Source: Neofamilia massiliensis
Lineage (GTDB): Bacteria; Bacillota; Clostridia; Tissierellales; Peptoniphilaceae
DNA length: 64,000 nucleotides
NCBI RefSeq assembly: GCF_001299475.1
Contig: NZ_CYUJ01000003.1
Location: 376,409 to 440,408 of the forward strand
Direction of reading: 5' to 3'
Shown here: piece by piece, positions 1 to 7,262 of the stretch
Layout: every line of letters begins with the position of its first letter
Position numbering within the stretch: the stretch's first letter is position 1
Made by a program: the position numbers and the translations under genes
Notes under the pieces: generated by a model
Seen by the model: the letters and a program-made list of their open reading frames with translations, nothing else
What the model was told of the DNA's origin: nothing
Databases searched by the model: none

Positions 1-86
1 TAAGGAACGTCAAATTCCTTTAAAATCTTAATAACTTTTTCTGCAATTGCCTTGTCAGAGGCTGATCCCATAATTACACTTATCAT
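1..86 (-). CDS. purE: PurE, N5-CAIR mutase (N-terminal fragment, cut by window edge)
   Basis: Only the first 28 codons lie in the window; the gene continues past position 1. The visible start reads MISVIMGSASDKAIAEK, which contains the PurE signature MGSxSD that binds the phosphate of the carboxyaminoimidazole ribonucleotide. PurE moves the carboxyl group to C4 of the imidazole ring in purine synthesis. The start ATG lies 13 bases after the purC stop, with an AGGAGG-type site between them, so purC and purE are almost certainly co-transcribed under the riboswitch upstream of purC. Assignment rests on the motif and on the purC neighbour. Confidence 0.88.
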   Translation of the reverse strand, partial: MISVIMGSASDKAIAEKVIKILKEFDVP

Positions 87-99
87 TTTGTCCTCCTAA

Positions 100-777
100 T
101 TAAATTAAATAAGAATGAATTTCTAATGGAGAAAGTTTTTTATCTCCCTTGTAAACTCTCATTGATCCACCTGAGATTTCGTCAATTAACATAATTTCGC
201 CATCATCATCTCTGGCAAATTCAAATTTTATATCATAAAGATCAAGCCCCTTTTCAGCTAGTACTTCTTTTACGATTTTTGCTATTTCTTTAGTCATAGA
301 AATTATGGTCTTGTATTCGTCTTTAGTTAAGATCCCAAGCATTTCTAAGGCTTCATCTGTAATAAGAGGGTCTTTTCTTTCGTCATCTTTTAAAGTTATT
401 TCTGCATAGGCATCAAGTGGAGTGCCGTCTTCAATGTATTTTCCATATCTGCGAATAAAGGAACCAACTGCCCTAAACCTACAAATAGCTTCAAGGCCTT
501 CTCCAAAGACATGGGCGTTTTTAACTTCCATAGTGTTGTCATCAATGTTTGCTGAAAGGTAGTGGGTTTTTATTCCCCTGTCGTTTAAAAGTTCGTAGAA
601 GAATTTTGTAATCTTTAAGGCTTCTCTTCCTGCGCCGTCAATTTTTAGGCCAACTTGGTTTTCACCTGGATCAAAAACTCCGTCCTTGCCAGTTACATCA
701 TCTTTAAATTTTAGACAAATGTTGCCACTTTCCATTTTGTAAACGTCTTTTGTCTTACCTGTGTAAATTTTTTCCAT
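100..777 (-). CDS. purC: PurC, SAICAR synthase
   Basis: A 225-residue protein, close to the usual short bacterial PurC length. It begins MEKIYTGKTKDVY, the glycine/lysine loop that binds ATP, and has SFIRRYGKYIEDGTPLDAY and later DIKFEFARDDDGEIMLIDEI, both PurC hallmarks. It ligates aspartate to CAIR in de novo purine synthesis in the cytoplasm. A strong GGAGG lies just upstream of the ATG. The gene is the first coding unit behind a ykkC-class leader with a built-in terminator, and is followed by purE. The order purC then purE reverses the common purEC order. Confidence 0.97.
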   Translation of the reverse strand: MEKIYTGKTKDVYKMESGNICLKFKDDVTGKDGVFDPGENQVGLKIDGAGREALKITKFFYELLNDRGIKTHYLSANIDDNTMEVKNAHVFGEGLEAICRFRAVGSFIRRYGKYIEDGTPLDAYAEITLKDDERKDPLITDEALEMLGILTKDEYKTIISMTKEIAKIVKEVLAEKGLDLYDIKFEFARDDDGEIMLIDEISGGSMRVYKGDKKLSPLEIHSYLI

Positions 778-792
778 GATTTCCTCCCAATC

Positions 793-846
793 AAAAAAAT
801 AAAGCCCAAAAGGGTAGGCTTACGAAACCTACCCCCCTGGGCTTTT
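793..846 (-). terminator. Rho-independent terminator of the purC riboswitch (expression platform)
   Basis: On the minus strand, AAAAGCCCA pairs with TGGGCTTT across an inner perfect stem (GGTAGG/CCTACC with a TTTCGTAAG-type loop), followed by a run of seven T. The left arm (838-846) is also the 3' conserved AAAAGCCC of the aptamer, so aptamer folding and terminator folding exclude each other. This predicts that ligand binding turns transcription on, as known for PRPP riboswitches. Confidence 0.8.
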
Positions 847-930
847 GTCCCTTAGGTGTAGTGCTAAATTAATCAGCACCTATGTCGCTTGGTTCTTTAG
901 GATAGTCCTCGAATCCCTAGACATACTTTC
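838..930 (-). ncRNA. ykkC-class aptamer, most likely PRPP riboswitch
   Basis: Read on the minus strand, the leader shows GAAAGTATGTCTAGGGATTC, then a short helix, then AACCAAGCG, a variable hairpin (GTGCTGA...TTAGCAC) and GGGACAAAAGCCC. CTAGGG...GGGAnAAAAGCCC is the shared core of the ykkC superfamily. The middle element reads ACCAAGCG rather than the GGTCCGAGAG of guanidine-I members, which fits the PRPP (2b) or ppGpp (2a) subtypes. Placement before purC-purE favours PRPP, which activates purine genes. The subtype is from memory of the consensus, not from a covariance-model search. Confidence 0.78.
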
Positions 931-955
931 TAAAATATAGCTTTCTTTCATATTT

Positions 956-984
956 ATACTAGCAATTTTAGGTCTTTTTGTCAA
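956..984 (-). promoter_or_regulatory. SigA promoter of the riboswitch-purC-purE unit
   Basis: On the minus strand TTGACA (979-984) is followed after 17 bases by TAGTAT (956-961). A consensus -35 box at ideal spacing sits about 25 bases before the aptamer. A TATAAA three bases further on is an alternative -10 at a poor 20-base spacing. Confidence 0.7.
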
Positions 985-1039
985 CAAATTAAAGGCCTAG
1001 AAATTAAATTTTACTTTTCTTGAATCTCTTTACAAGAAC

Positions 1040-1654
1040 TTATCCTATTCTCTTTTTAATGTTTTCAAGAAGCATTTCTACAGCAATTTTATTTTCCCCG
1101 CCGCGAGGAATAATTATATCTGCATATTTTTTTGAAGGTTCCACAAATTGGTCGTGCATTGGCTTAACAGTAGATTCGTATTGGTCGAGGATTGACTCTA
1201 GTGACCTACCTCTTTCAATGGCGTCTCTGCGAATCCTCCTAATTAGTCTTTCGTCATCGTCAGTTTCTACAAAGATTTTTATATCCATTAGGTCTCTTAG
1301 GTCCTTGTTTTCTAAAATCAAGATGCCGTCAACAACTATAACCTTTTTCGGCTGAACAATAACTTCTTCGCTAGACCTATCGTGGATGGTGTAATCGTAA
1401 ACTGGTCTTTTTATTTCCCTGCCTGCAATTAATTCTTTTAAATGGTCAATCATAATATCTGTATCAAAGGCATTGGGATGGTCGTAATTTAATTTTGATC
1501 TTTCTTCAAAGAGTAAATTTTTATGAGACTTGTAATAAAAATCGTGGCAGAGAACTGCTATGTCATTTTCAAAGTTTTTTCTCAGTTCATTTACAATTGT
1601 CGTCTTGCCTGAAGCTGTTCCACCAGCTACTCCTATAACTGTTACCTTATTCAT
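1040..1654 (-). CDS. udk: Uridine kinase
   Basis: A 204-residue P-loop kinase of normal Udk length. GVAGGTASGKTT near residue 8 is the Walker A loop; CHDFYYKSH, NYDHPNAFD and YDYTIHDR are the nucleoside-binding elements of uridine/cytidine kinases. It phosphorylates uridine and cytidine for pyrimidine salvage. The ATG follows an AGAGGTGG site. A weak hairpin (TTCTTG/CAAGAA) overlaps the stop codon and may end the transcript. It is transcribed toward the purC leader but is separated from it by that leader's own promoter. Confidence 0.95.
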   Translation of the reverse strand: MNKVTVIGVAGGTASGKTTIVNELRKNFENDIAVLCHDFYYKSHKNLLFEERSKLNYDHPNAFDTDIMIDHLKELIAGREIKRPVYDYTIHDRSSEEVIVQPKKVIVVDGILILENKDLRDLMDIKIFVETDDDERLIRRIRRDAIERGRSLESILDQYESTVKPMHDQFVEPSKKYADIIIPRGGENKIAVEMLLENIKKRIG

Positions 1655-1716
1655 AGTCCACCTCTTATTTTCTTACAAATAGAATAGCCTATTTTCAAAA
1701 AATTTGCAAAAAGATT

Positions 1717-2025
1717 TTATGCCTGGAGGGCTTCCTCAGCCTTGGCTCTAAGTAAGTCTCTTTGAACCTTTTCTTGTCTCTTTTTTACTAAAAAGGCAAT
1801 GGCTAAAAATACAAAGGTTGGAACATTAAAAATAATTAAGGTTATAAGGCTTGTAAGGAAAAGTTGAATCCTTGATATATCTGGCAGGGCTAAAATATTA
1901 AAAAACATAAGTAGCGACCACAAAAAGTTTATGGCTGGCAAGATTAGTACAAAAAGTTTGTTTCTAAGGGCTGATAGAAACCCTTGAATAGTAAATAGGC
2001 CTAAAAATAAGTAAAGTACTTCCAT
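1717..2025 (-). CDS. Small membrane protein paired with the DUF2089 regulator
   Basis: 102 residues with three to four hydrophobic segments (about residues 3-20, 24-45, 50-75 and a C-terminal one ending FVFLAIAFLVKK) and a charged cytoplasmic tail KKRQEKVQRDLLRAKAEEAL. No catalytic motif is visible. Its ATG overlaps the stop of the DUF2089 gene by one base (TAATG), so the pair is translationally coupled. Function is unknown; such pairs suggest the regulator controls its own membrane partner. Confidence 0.75.
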   Translation of the reverse strand: MEVLYLFLGLFTIQGFLSALRNKLFVLILPAINFLWSLLMFFNILALPDISRIQLFLTSLITLIIFNVPTFVFLAIAFLVKKRQEKVQRDLLRAKAEEALQA

Positions 2026-2324
2026 TAGCTTTGCTCCTTTGCTTTTTCATACTGGTTAATTAAAAGGCTAGCTGTTTGTAAATCGATTTTTTCTGACAAG
2101 GCCAGGTCTTTAATTAAATCTATGTATGAGTCTCTTCTTCCTTCGTCTCCAACTTCAACCTTTTGAATTAGCCTATCAAGTCTCAGCCTAATTGTCGGAT
2201 AGGTGACTTCATATTCTTTGGCCAATTCTTTTAAAGATCCTGAGGCTAAAATGAACTTCTTTACAAAATTCATGTCCTCTTCGTCTAGGTTTTTCATCCA
2301 TGGAGGAATAAATTCTATATTCAT
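2025..2324 (-). CDS. DUF2089-family helix-turn-helix protein
   Basis: 99 residues. The N-terminal stretch PPWMKNLDEEDMNFVKKF followed by LASGSLKELAKEYEV and TYPTIRLRLDRLI is the DUF2089 signature, in which SLKELAKEYEVTYPTIRLRL forms a predicted helix-turn-helix. It probably binds DNA. An AGGTG site precedes the ATG. The promoter region upstream (2325-2430) is extremely AT-rich with repeated TTTTATTT blocks that could hold its operator. The downstream membrane gene is its likely target or partner. Confidence 0.85.
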   Translation of the reverse strand: MNIEFIPPWMKNLDEEDMNFVKKFILASGSLKELAKEYEVTYPTIRLRLDRLIQKVEVGDEGRRDSYIDLIKDLALSEKIDLQTASLLINQYEKAKEQS

Positions 2325-2428
2325 TTTTCACCTCTTTATCATATTATAATCTTTAATTTTATTAAAGTCAATTTTATTTTTATTTTAATTTTATTTATAT
2401 TAGTTTTATTTTTATTAAAGTTTTCCAC

Positions 2429-2454
2429 AAAAAAATAGGCCTTGAAAGCCTATT
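2429..2454 (-). terminator. Terminator of the radical SAM/membrane/TPR operon
   Basis: On the minus strand AATAGGC-TTTCAAG-GCCTATT followed by TTTTTG, six bases after the TPR gene stop. Confidence 0.85.
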
Positions 2455-2460
2455 AAAATT

Positions 2461-3561
2461 TTATTTTTTTAGTTGTTCAATTAGATTTCCCAGGTCTGGA
2501 TTTGGGTCGATGTCATAAGCAATTTCAAAATTTCCTAGGGCTGCATCTTTAAAACCAGTTTGATATTGAATGGTGGCTAAATTGTAATTTAGAAAATAGT
2601 CTGGACCGTAAGTGTCAATGGCCTCTTCTAACTCTTTTCTCGCCAGGTCCAAACTGCCAACTTGTTGGTAAAATAAAGCTAGCTGGTTTTTATAAATTGG
2701 AGATTCTTCTATTTCTAGGGACCTTTTTATTGCATCGATGCCGTCTTCAAAAAGTCCAAGATAGTAATAGCAAATACTTAGGTTATAAAAATAAATGTCA
2801 TCTCGCTTTTCAACATTAACTGCCATAAGTTTTTTCATGGCCTCTTCATAAGCGCCTGCATTTATATCGACAACTGCTTCTTCTTTTTTTATTTCAGACT
2901 CTAAGTCGTCTAAGAGAAGCCTAGCTTCGTGAAGGCGGAAGTCGTTTTTGTCTAGCTGTAAAAACTTTTCTATAACAAGTTTTGCCTTTATATATTGACC
3001 AAAGTCCCTGTAAATATAGGCCAGCTTATAATAGGCCAGAGAAAAACTTGGGTCCAGGTTTAAAACTCTTTCGTAAGTGTTCATTATTTCAACTGCGTAG
3101 GAATTTTTTTCCCTATCATTTAAAGTTGAAATATCTAAATTTTCTAAGGCCTGGCCTAGAGTAAAGTAAATTTTTGGATCGGCTAGGTCTTCTTTTACTA
3201 AAAAGTTTAAGTAGACTAGGGCATCTAAAAAGTTTTCATCTGCCATTAGCTCTAGGGCCGCCTTAAAGACAAAGCCTTTAATGTCCTTGCTTGTTTCCTT
3301 TACAAAGTCTAGGTATGTGTCCTTGTACTTATCGTCAGCTGATAGAGAAAGATAGTAAATCATTCCCTCAACAAAGTAGGCTAGAGGAATTTGGTCCAGG
3401 TCTTTTTGAACTAAGGTTACCAGCCTTGAATTTAAAATTGGAAGAGGCAAATAACCTTTAAAAGTCTGGTCTTCTATTTCAATGCTGGCCCCTTCTTTTA
3501 ATTCTAAAACTGCCAGGTCATCTAAGCTTGGAAGGAGAAATTTTTCATAAATCATTGCCAA
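2461..3561 (-). CDS. Tetratricopeptide-repeat protein
   Basis: 366 residues, no signal peptide and no membrane segment. Repeats of TPR type are clear from about residue 125 onward (for example YYKLAYIYRDFGQYIKAKLVIEKFL, then the block beginning YYYLGLFEDGIDAIKRSL, then LALFYQQVGSLDLARKELEEAI and NLATIQYQTGFKDAALGNFEIA). The first about 110 residues are less regular and may be a separate domain. Likely a cytosolic scaffold; the partner is not evident. The start overlaps the end of the membrane-protein gene by 10 bases, so the two are coupled, and both follow the radical SAM gene. Confidence 0.8.
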   Translation of the reverse strand: MAMIYEKFLLPSLDDLAVLELKEGASIEIEDQTFKGYLPLPILNSRLVTLVQKDLDQIPLAYFVEGMIYYLSLSADDKYKDTYLDFVKETSKDIKGFVFKAALELMADENFLDALVYLNFLVKEDLADPKIYFTLGQALENLDISTLNDREKNSYAVEIMNTYERVLNLDPSFSLAYYKLAYIYRDFGQYIKAKLVIEKFLQLDKNDFRLHEARLLLDDLESEIKKEEAVVDINAGAYEEAMKKLMAVNVEKRDDIYFYNLSICYYYLGLFEDGIDAIKRSLEIEESPIYKNQLALFYQQVGSLDLARKELEEAIDTYGPDYFLNYNLATIQYQTGFKDAALGNFEIAYDIDPNPDLGNLIEQLKK

Positions 3562-4259
3562 GCCCCCATGTATTTTCTCTTTCTCATAGAAGAATTTCTA
3601 GTATTTTTAAAGAGAACTCCCCTAAAGATAAAATAAATTCCTAGTACTGCCATAATAATTAAGTCTACTGGATTAAAGCTTAAAGTTGTTACATAGATAT
3701 TTAGTGGGTTAGCTGTAAAGAAAAGATATCTAAACTTTCCTAAAAGCAAAAATAGCAAGGTATGAGGCATCCACAGATACCAATTTTCTCCTAAATAAGA
3801 AAAAGAATAGTTAATGGCGTCTAGCCCATATCTTTGGCCCAAATAAATACTTTCGCCAAGGGGATTTAATAAAATAAATACAATTATTGCAATAGGTCCT
3901 AGGGCTAAAAGATTTCCCAGTAAAATTGACGCCAGGTAGAAAATAAATTTCACTGCATAAATTGCCCTGGCATATCTCATTAGGGACTTGTCTATTACTA
4001 ACTTAAACCTCTGATAATTAATGGCCTCATCTAAAAAGCTAAAGTAGGCAGAAAGCAAAATCGCCTCAACAATAGCTAAAATAAAACCAAGTATAATTCC
4101 TAGGTTAGACAAGGCAGCAATTAAGCCTGTATAGACCAAGGTTGAAACTAGAGAAAAAAGTAAGGGCAAAATTATAATTAGTGGAGCTTTTGTTAAAATC
4201 TTCCCTGTCTCCCCTAGTGATTTTTTATAAACTTCCAAAAAGTCTTTTATATAATCCAT
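3552..4259 (-). CDS. Polytopic membrane protein of unknown function
   Basis: 235 residues with about five to six hydrophobic helices (around 27-47, 50-72, 100-130, 160-180, 195-215) and a basic tail NTRNSSMRKRKYMG. The beginning MDYIKDFLEVYKKSLGETGKIL is amphipathic and cytoplasmic. I do not recognise the family. It sits four bases after the radical SAM gene and overlaps the TPR gene, so the three form one operon; the TPR protein may act on the cytoplasmic face of this protein. Confidence 0.75.
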   Translation of the reverse strand: MDYIKDFLEVYKKSLGETGKILTKAPLIIILPLLFSLVSTLVYTGLIAALSNLGIILGFILAIVEAILLSAYFSFLDEAINYQRFKLVIDKSLMRYARAIYAVKFIFYLASILLGNLLALGPIAIIVFILLNPLGESIYLGQRYGLDAINYSFSYLGENWYLWMPHTLLFLLLGKFRYLFFTANPLNIYVTTLSFNPVDLIIMAVLGIYFIFRGVLFKNTRNSSMRKRKYMGAWQ

Positions 4260-4262
4260 ATC

Positions 4263-5951
4263 TTATCCTTTCATAAATTTCGTAATATCTATTATTTTTA
4301 TACCCAAGTCGTCATAGAAAAATCCAAAGACTGACGGTTCGCCAGCGTCAAAGGTAAAACTTTCAAAGGCAAAGTCCTTAACTAGCTTTTTTGTTGGCAG
4401 GTCCATGGTAAGGCCAAAAGCCTTTCTAACTTCTTCATCTTTTAATAAATCATGGTAGAGCCTTTGTTCTAGGGGCCTTGGATTTAAGTAGGATTTTGCC
4501 TGTCCCTTATTAGAAGCTAAGAAGTCAAAACGTAAATTTTCAATTAGTGAGTCCTTATCTTCTACATACTTGATTTTTATATAATCAGAAAAGATCTTGT
4601 AAAGACTTTCTCTAGAGTGCTTTTTATTTTGATAGGACTTTTCTTCCCAATAGCCTCCAAAGTTTTCAAAAAACTCAAAAGGGTTACTTGGGTCAACTAA
4701 CTTTTCTAAGGTCTTTTCAAAATAACCTTCGTTGTAGTATTTTTCAACAAGGTCTTCAATAATTTTAAGCCTTCTAATTTCTCTTGGACTTAGCCAAGGA
4801 GTTTTTATAATTTCATAAGTTGGATAGGCTGAATAAACTAGGCCATAGGTTAATGCTTCCTGTCTTAATTTTGATCCTCTTAAGAGTTTTAAAAATCCAA
4901 CTTGCAGTTTATCTGCCCCTAGAGACGAGGCATAGTTAAAGGACTTTTTAAAAGACTTCATATCCTCATAAGGCAGGCCTACAATTAAGTCAACGTGTTG
5001 GTGGATATTGCCATAGGATTTTATAGTCCTAACAACTTTAGCCAACCTTTCTAAGTCTGTAACCCTGTCAATGACCGCCAAAGTTTTTTCGTTGGCTGAT
5101 TGGATGCCTATTTCAAATTGAAAAAGTCCAACAGGCATCTTCTCTAAAAATTTTAAAAAGTCGTCAGATATTAAATGGGCCATTAATTCCATGTGAAAGC
5201 ACATGCCTGGTCTGGCATTTGCTAGAATAAAATCCATTATTTCCATGGAAAATTTTTCGTTGGCATTAAAGGTCCTGTCAACTAACTTTATCGTGTCTGC
5301 CCCAGAGTCAATTAACCTTAAAATGTCTGCCTTTATTCTCTCTGTAGAAAATCTCCTCAAGCCCCTTGTTGTTGAAGACAGACAGTAGGCACACTTAAAG
5401 GGACATCCCCTGGTCATTTCAAAATAGACCATTTTCCCTTTAGGAGCCTGGTAGTCTATAAAAGGCGATGGAATTGTATCTAGATCTTGGATTAAGGGCC
5501 TATCTAGGTTTTTTATAATATTTCCATCTTTTCTATAAGTTATGCCTAAAATGTCATCAAGTGGTTTTTTATTTTCTAAGGCCTGTAAAAGTCTAAGGGC
5601 AGTTTCTTCTCCTTCTCCTCTTATTATTAAATCGACAGCTGGATTTTTCTCCATTATTTCCTGGCTGTCAAAGGAAACTTCTGGACCGCCCCAGACTATA
5701 AATAAATCTTCCTTGGCCTTTTTTAAGTCAGAAGTCAATCTTTCAACAAAGTTTATATTCCAAATATAGGAAGAAAATCCTAAGACGTCAGGGTTCTCTT
5801 TTATAATTTCCCTGTAAATGTCGTCTATGTTTTGATTTATATTAAAGTCCAGAGTCTTTACATTTTCTGATTTTAAATATCTTTTTATATATTCAATTGC
5901 CAAGTTTTGATGGGAGTACTTGGCATTAATTCCTACTAATAATATTTTCAC
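4263..5951 (-). CDS. B12-binding radical SAM protein (DUF4080 type)
   Basis: 562 residues. Residues 1-130 form a cobalamin-binding Rossmann domain (MKILLVGINAKYSHQNLAIE, then VWGGPEVSF and IIRGEGE). The radical SAM core follows, with the 4Fe-4S motif C183-x3-C187-x2-C190 in GCPFKCAYC. The C-terminal about 180 residues (from about 380) resemble the DUF4080 extension. This class includes methylases and other radical enzymes, but the substrate of DUF4080 members is not known to me. First gene of the operon with the membrane and TPR genes. A corrinoid operon lies divergently 100 bases away, a suggestive but unproven link through B12 use. Confidence 0.88.
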   Translation of the reverse strand: MKILLVGINAKYSHQNLAIEYIKRYLKSENVKTLDFNINQNIDDIYREIIKENPDVLGFSSYIWNINFVERLTSDLKKAKEDLFIVWGGPEVSFDSQEIMEKNPAVDLIIRGEGEETALRLLQALENKKPLDDILGITYRKDGNIIKNLDRPLIQDLDTIPSPFIDYQAPKGKMVYFEMTRGCPFKCAYCLSSTTRGLRRFSTERIKADILRLIDSGADTIKLVDRTFNANEKFSMEIMDFILANARPGMCFHMELMAHLISDDFLKFLEKMPVGLFQFEIGIQSANEKTLAVIDRVTDLERLAKVVRTIKSYGNIHQHVDLIVGLPYEDMKSFKKSFNYASSLGADKLQVGFLKLLRGSKLRQEALTYGLVYSAYPTYEIIKTPWLSPREIRRLKIIEDLVEKYYNEGYFEKTLEKLVDPSNPFEFFENFGGYWEEKSYQNKKHSRESLYKIFSDYIKIKYVEDKDSLIENLRFDFLASNKGQAKSYLNPRPLEQRLYHDLLKDEEVRKAFGLTMDLPTKKLVKDFAFESFTFDAGEPSVFGFFYDDLGIKIIDITKFMKG

Positions 5952-6014
5952 TTAATCACCTGTTTAAAGTATAGCACAAGACGAAAAAATAAAAAATTCT
6001 AAAGTTTTAAAGTC

Positions 6015-6043
6015 TTGGAAAAGAAGTCAATCTTTGTTATCAT
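6015..6043 (+). promoter_or_regulatory. SigA promoter of the corrinoid operon (possibly leaderless)
   Basis: TTGGAA (6015-6020), 17-base spacer, TATCAT (6038-6043). The first ATG of the downstream gene is at 6050, seven bases after the -10 box, just where transcription would start. No Shine-Dalgarno sequence lies between. Confidence 0.6.
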
Positions 6044-6049
6044 TAACTT

Positions 6050-6640
6050 ATGATGAAGGGTGTAGATAAAAGTATATTAATTGAAAACGTTAGAAGCAAA
6101 TCGCATATTGTTGAAAGATTTTTAGGTTTTAAAGACAGACCAGCGCCAAAAGTTATAAATAAAAAAATCGCCCAGCAAATGGAAACTTTTCCTGGGCTTT
6201 TAGATATTTTTTATAACTATAAGATTGAAGACGATGTCTTAAATTTAATTTATTCTGTTGGCCCAAAGTTTGAAGAAGAAGTTGAAAAACTAATACACAG
6301 CGGCCAGGCTATGAATGGAATGATCTTAGATAAAATTGGAGTCTTGTGCCTAGATGAACTTAGGTCTTTAATTATAGAAGAAATTAAAGACTCCTATGGA
6401 AAAACTCCTTCTAAGTTTTATTATCCTGGCACCAAGAACTATGGCATGGACCTGCAAGAGGAAATTTATAAACTTGTGCCAGAAACTGGCTATATAAAAA
6501 TAAATTCCTACAAGCAGCTCTATCCAATAAAAACTGTTGCCCTAAGGGCAGACTTAAAAGATGGAGTTTCAGATTTAAAGCTTTCACCTTGCGATTCTTG
6601 TGATTTTTCTTGTCCTATGAGAGGGGGATATGATGAATAA
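6050..6640 (+). CDS. MetH-activation-domain-like protein of the corrinoid operon
   Basis: 196 residues. Overall pattern (an N-terminal helical part, then LDKIGVLCLDELRSLIIEEIKDSYG, then FYYPGTKNYGMDLQEEIYKLV) resembles the S-adenosylmethionine-binding reactivation domain of cobalamin-dependent methionine synthase as found in stand-alone proteins. The C-terminus has C181, C184 and C188 in PCDSCDFSCPMR, typical of these stand-alone versions and possibly metal- or cluster-binding. Likely role: reductive methylation of oxidised Co(II) on the neighbouring corrinoid protein. Two tandem ATGs at the start and no ribosome site suggest leaderless translation. Overlaps the next gene by 11 bases. Confidence 0.72.
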   Translation: MMKGVDKSILIENVRSKSHIVERFLGFKDRPAPKVINKKIAQQMETFPGLLDIFYNYKIEDDVLNLIYSVGPKFEEEVEKLIHSGQAMNGMILDKIGVLCLDELRSLIIEEIKDSYGKTPSKFYYPGTKNYGMDLQEEIYKLVPETGYIKINSYKQLYPIKTVALRADLKDGVSDLKLSPCDSCDFSCPMRGGYDE

Positions 6641-7262
6641 GTACTTAGAAGCAATTAAAAATGCAGTTGTCGACATGGATGAAGACAACATCACTGGCCT
6701 AATTGACCAGGCTCTAGCAAATGGCCTTACAGATGAGGAGATCTATAACGAGGGCCTGTCTGCTGGAATGTTAGAAGTCACCAGACTTTTTGAAGAAGAA
6801 GTCTATTATGTATCAGAAGTTATTGTATGTGCTGATACCTTAAACAAGGGAGTCAACTACTTGCAGGGAAAATCTGCCCATGAAATTGAAAAAGATGGGC
6901 CAAAAATTGTCCTTGGAGTTGTAGAAGGAGACCTCCACGAAATTGGAAAAAATATTGTAAAAATAATGTTCCAAGCTGCTAACTTTGATGTCTATGACCT
7001 AGGCCTAAATGTAAAGGCCGAAGACTTTATAAAAAAAGCTGAAGAAGTTAATGCAGATTTTATTGGCCTAAGCACAATGATGACTACAACCATGCACAAG
7101 ATGGAAGAAGTTGTCAAGCTAAATGAAGGAAAGACTCCCCTAATTCTTATTGGTGGCGGCCCAATTAGCCAAAATTTTGCTGATGAAATTGGCGCAGATG
7201 GCTATTCAAAAAATGCAGTTGAAGCAGTTGACCTAGTAAGGAGGCTAAAAAGTGGACTTTAG
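6630..7262 (+). CDS. Corrinoid protein of a methyltransferase system (MtaC/MtbC type)
   Basis: 210 residues. Residues 1-88 are the helical cap domain (GLTDEEIYNEGLSAGMLEVT, then VSEVIVCADTLNKGV); residues 90-210 are the Rossmann B12 domain. The cobalamin-ligand motif D101-L-H103-E-I-G106 is intact, with the downstream GLSTMMTTTMHKM and LIGGGPISQ elements. It should carry the methyl group between methyltransferases. GAGGGGGAT precedes tandem ATGs inside the end of the upstream gene; its own end overlaps the methyltransferase start by 11 bases. Tight overlaps on both sides argue for a stoichiometric complex. Confidence 0.92.
   Translation: MMNKYLEAIKNAVVDMDEDNITGLIDQALANGLTDEEIYNEGLSAGMLEVTRLFEEEVYYVSEVIVCADTLNKGVNYLQGKSAHEIEKDGPKIVLGVVEGDLHEIGKNIVKIMFQAANFDVYDLGLNVKAEDFIKKAEEVNADFIGLSTMMTTTMHKMEEVVKLNEGKTPLILIGGGPISQNFADEIGADGYSKNAVEAVDLVRRLKSGL

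Noticed and set aside
1020-1355. A 111-codon ORF opposite udk
   Set aside because: Entirely antisense to a certain gene, with no start site or recognisable motif.
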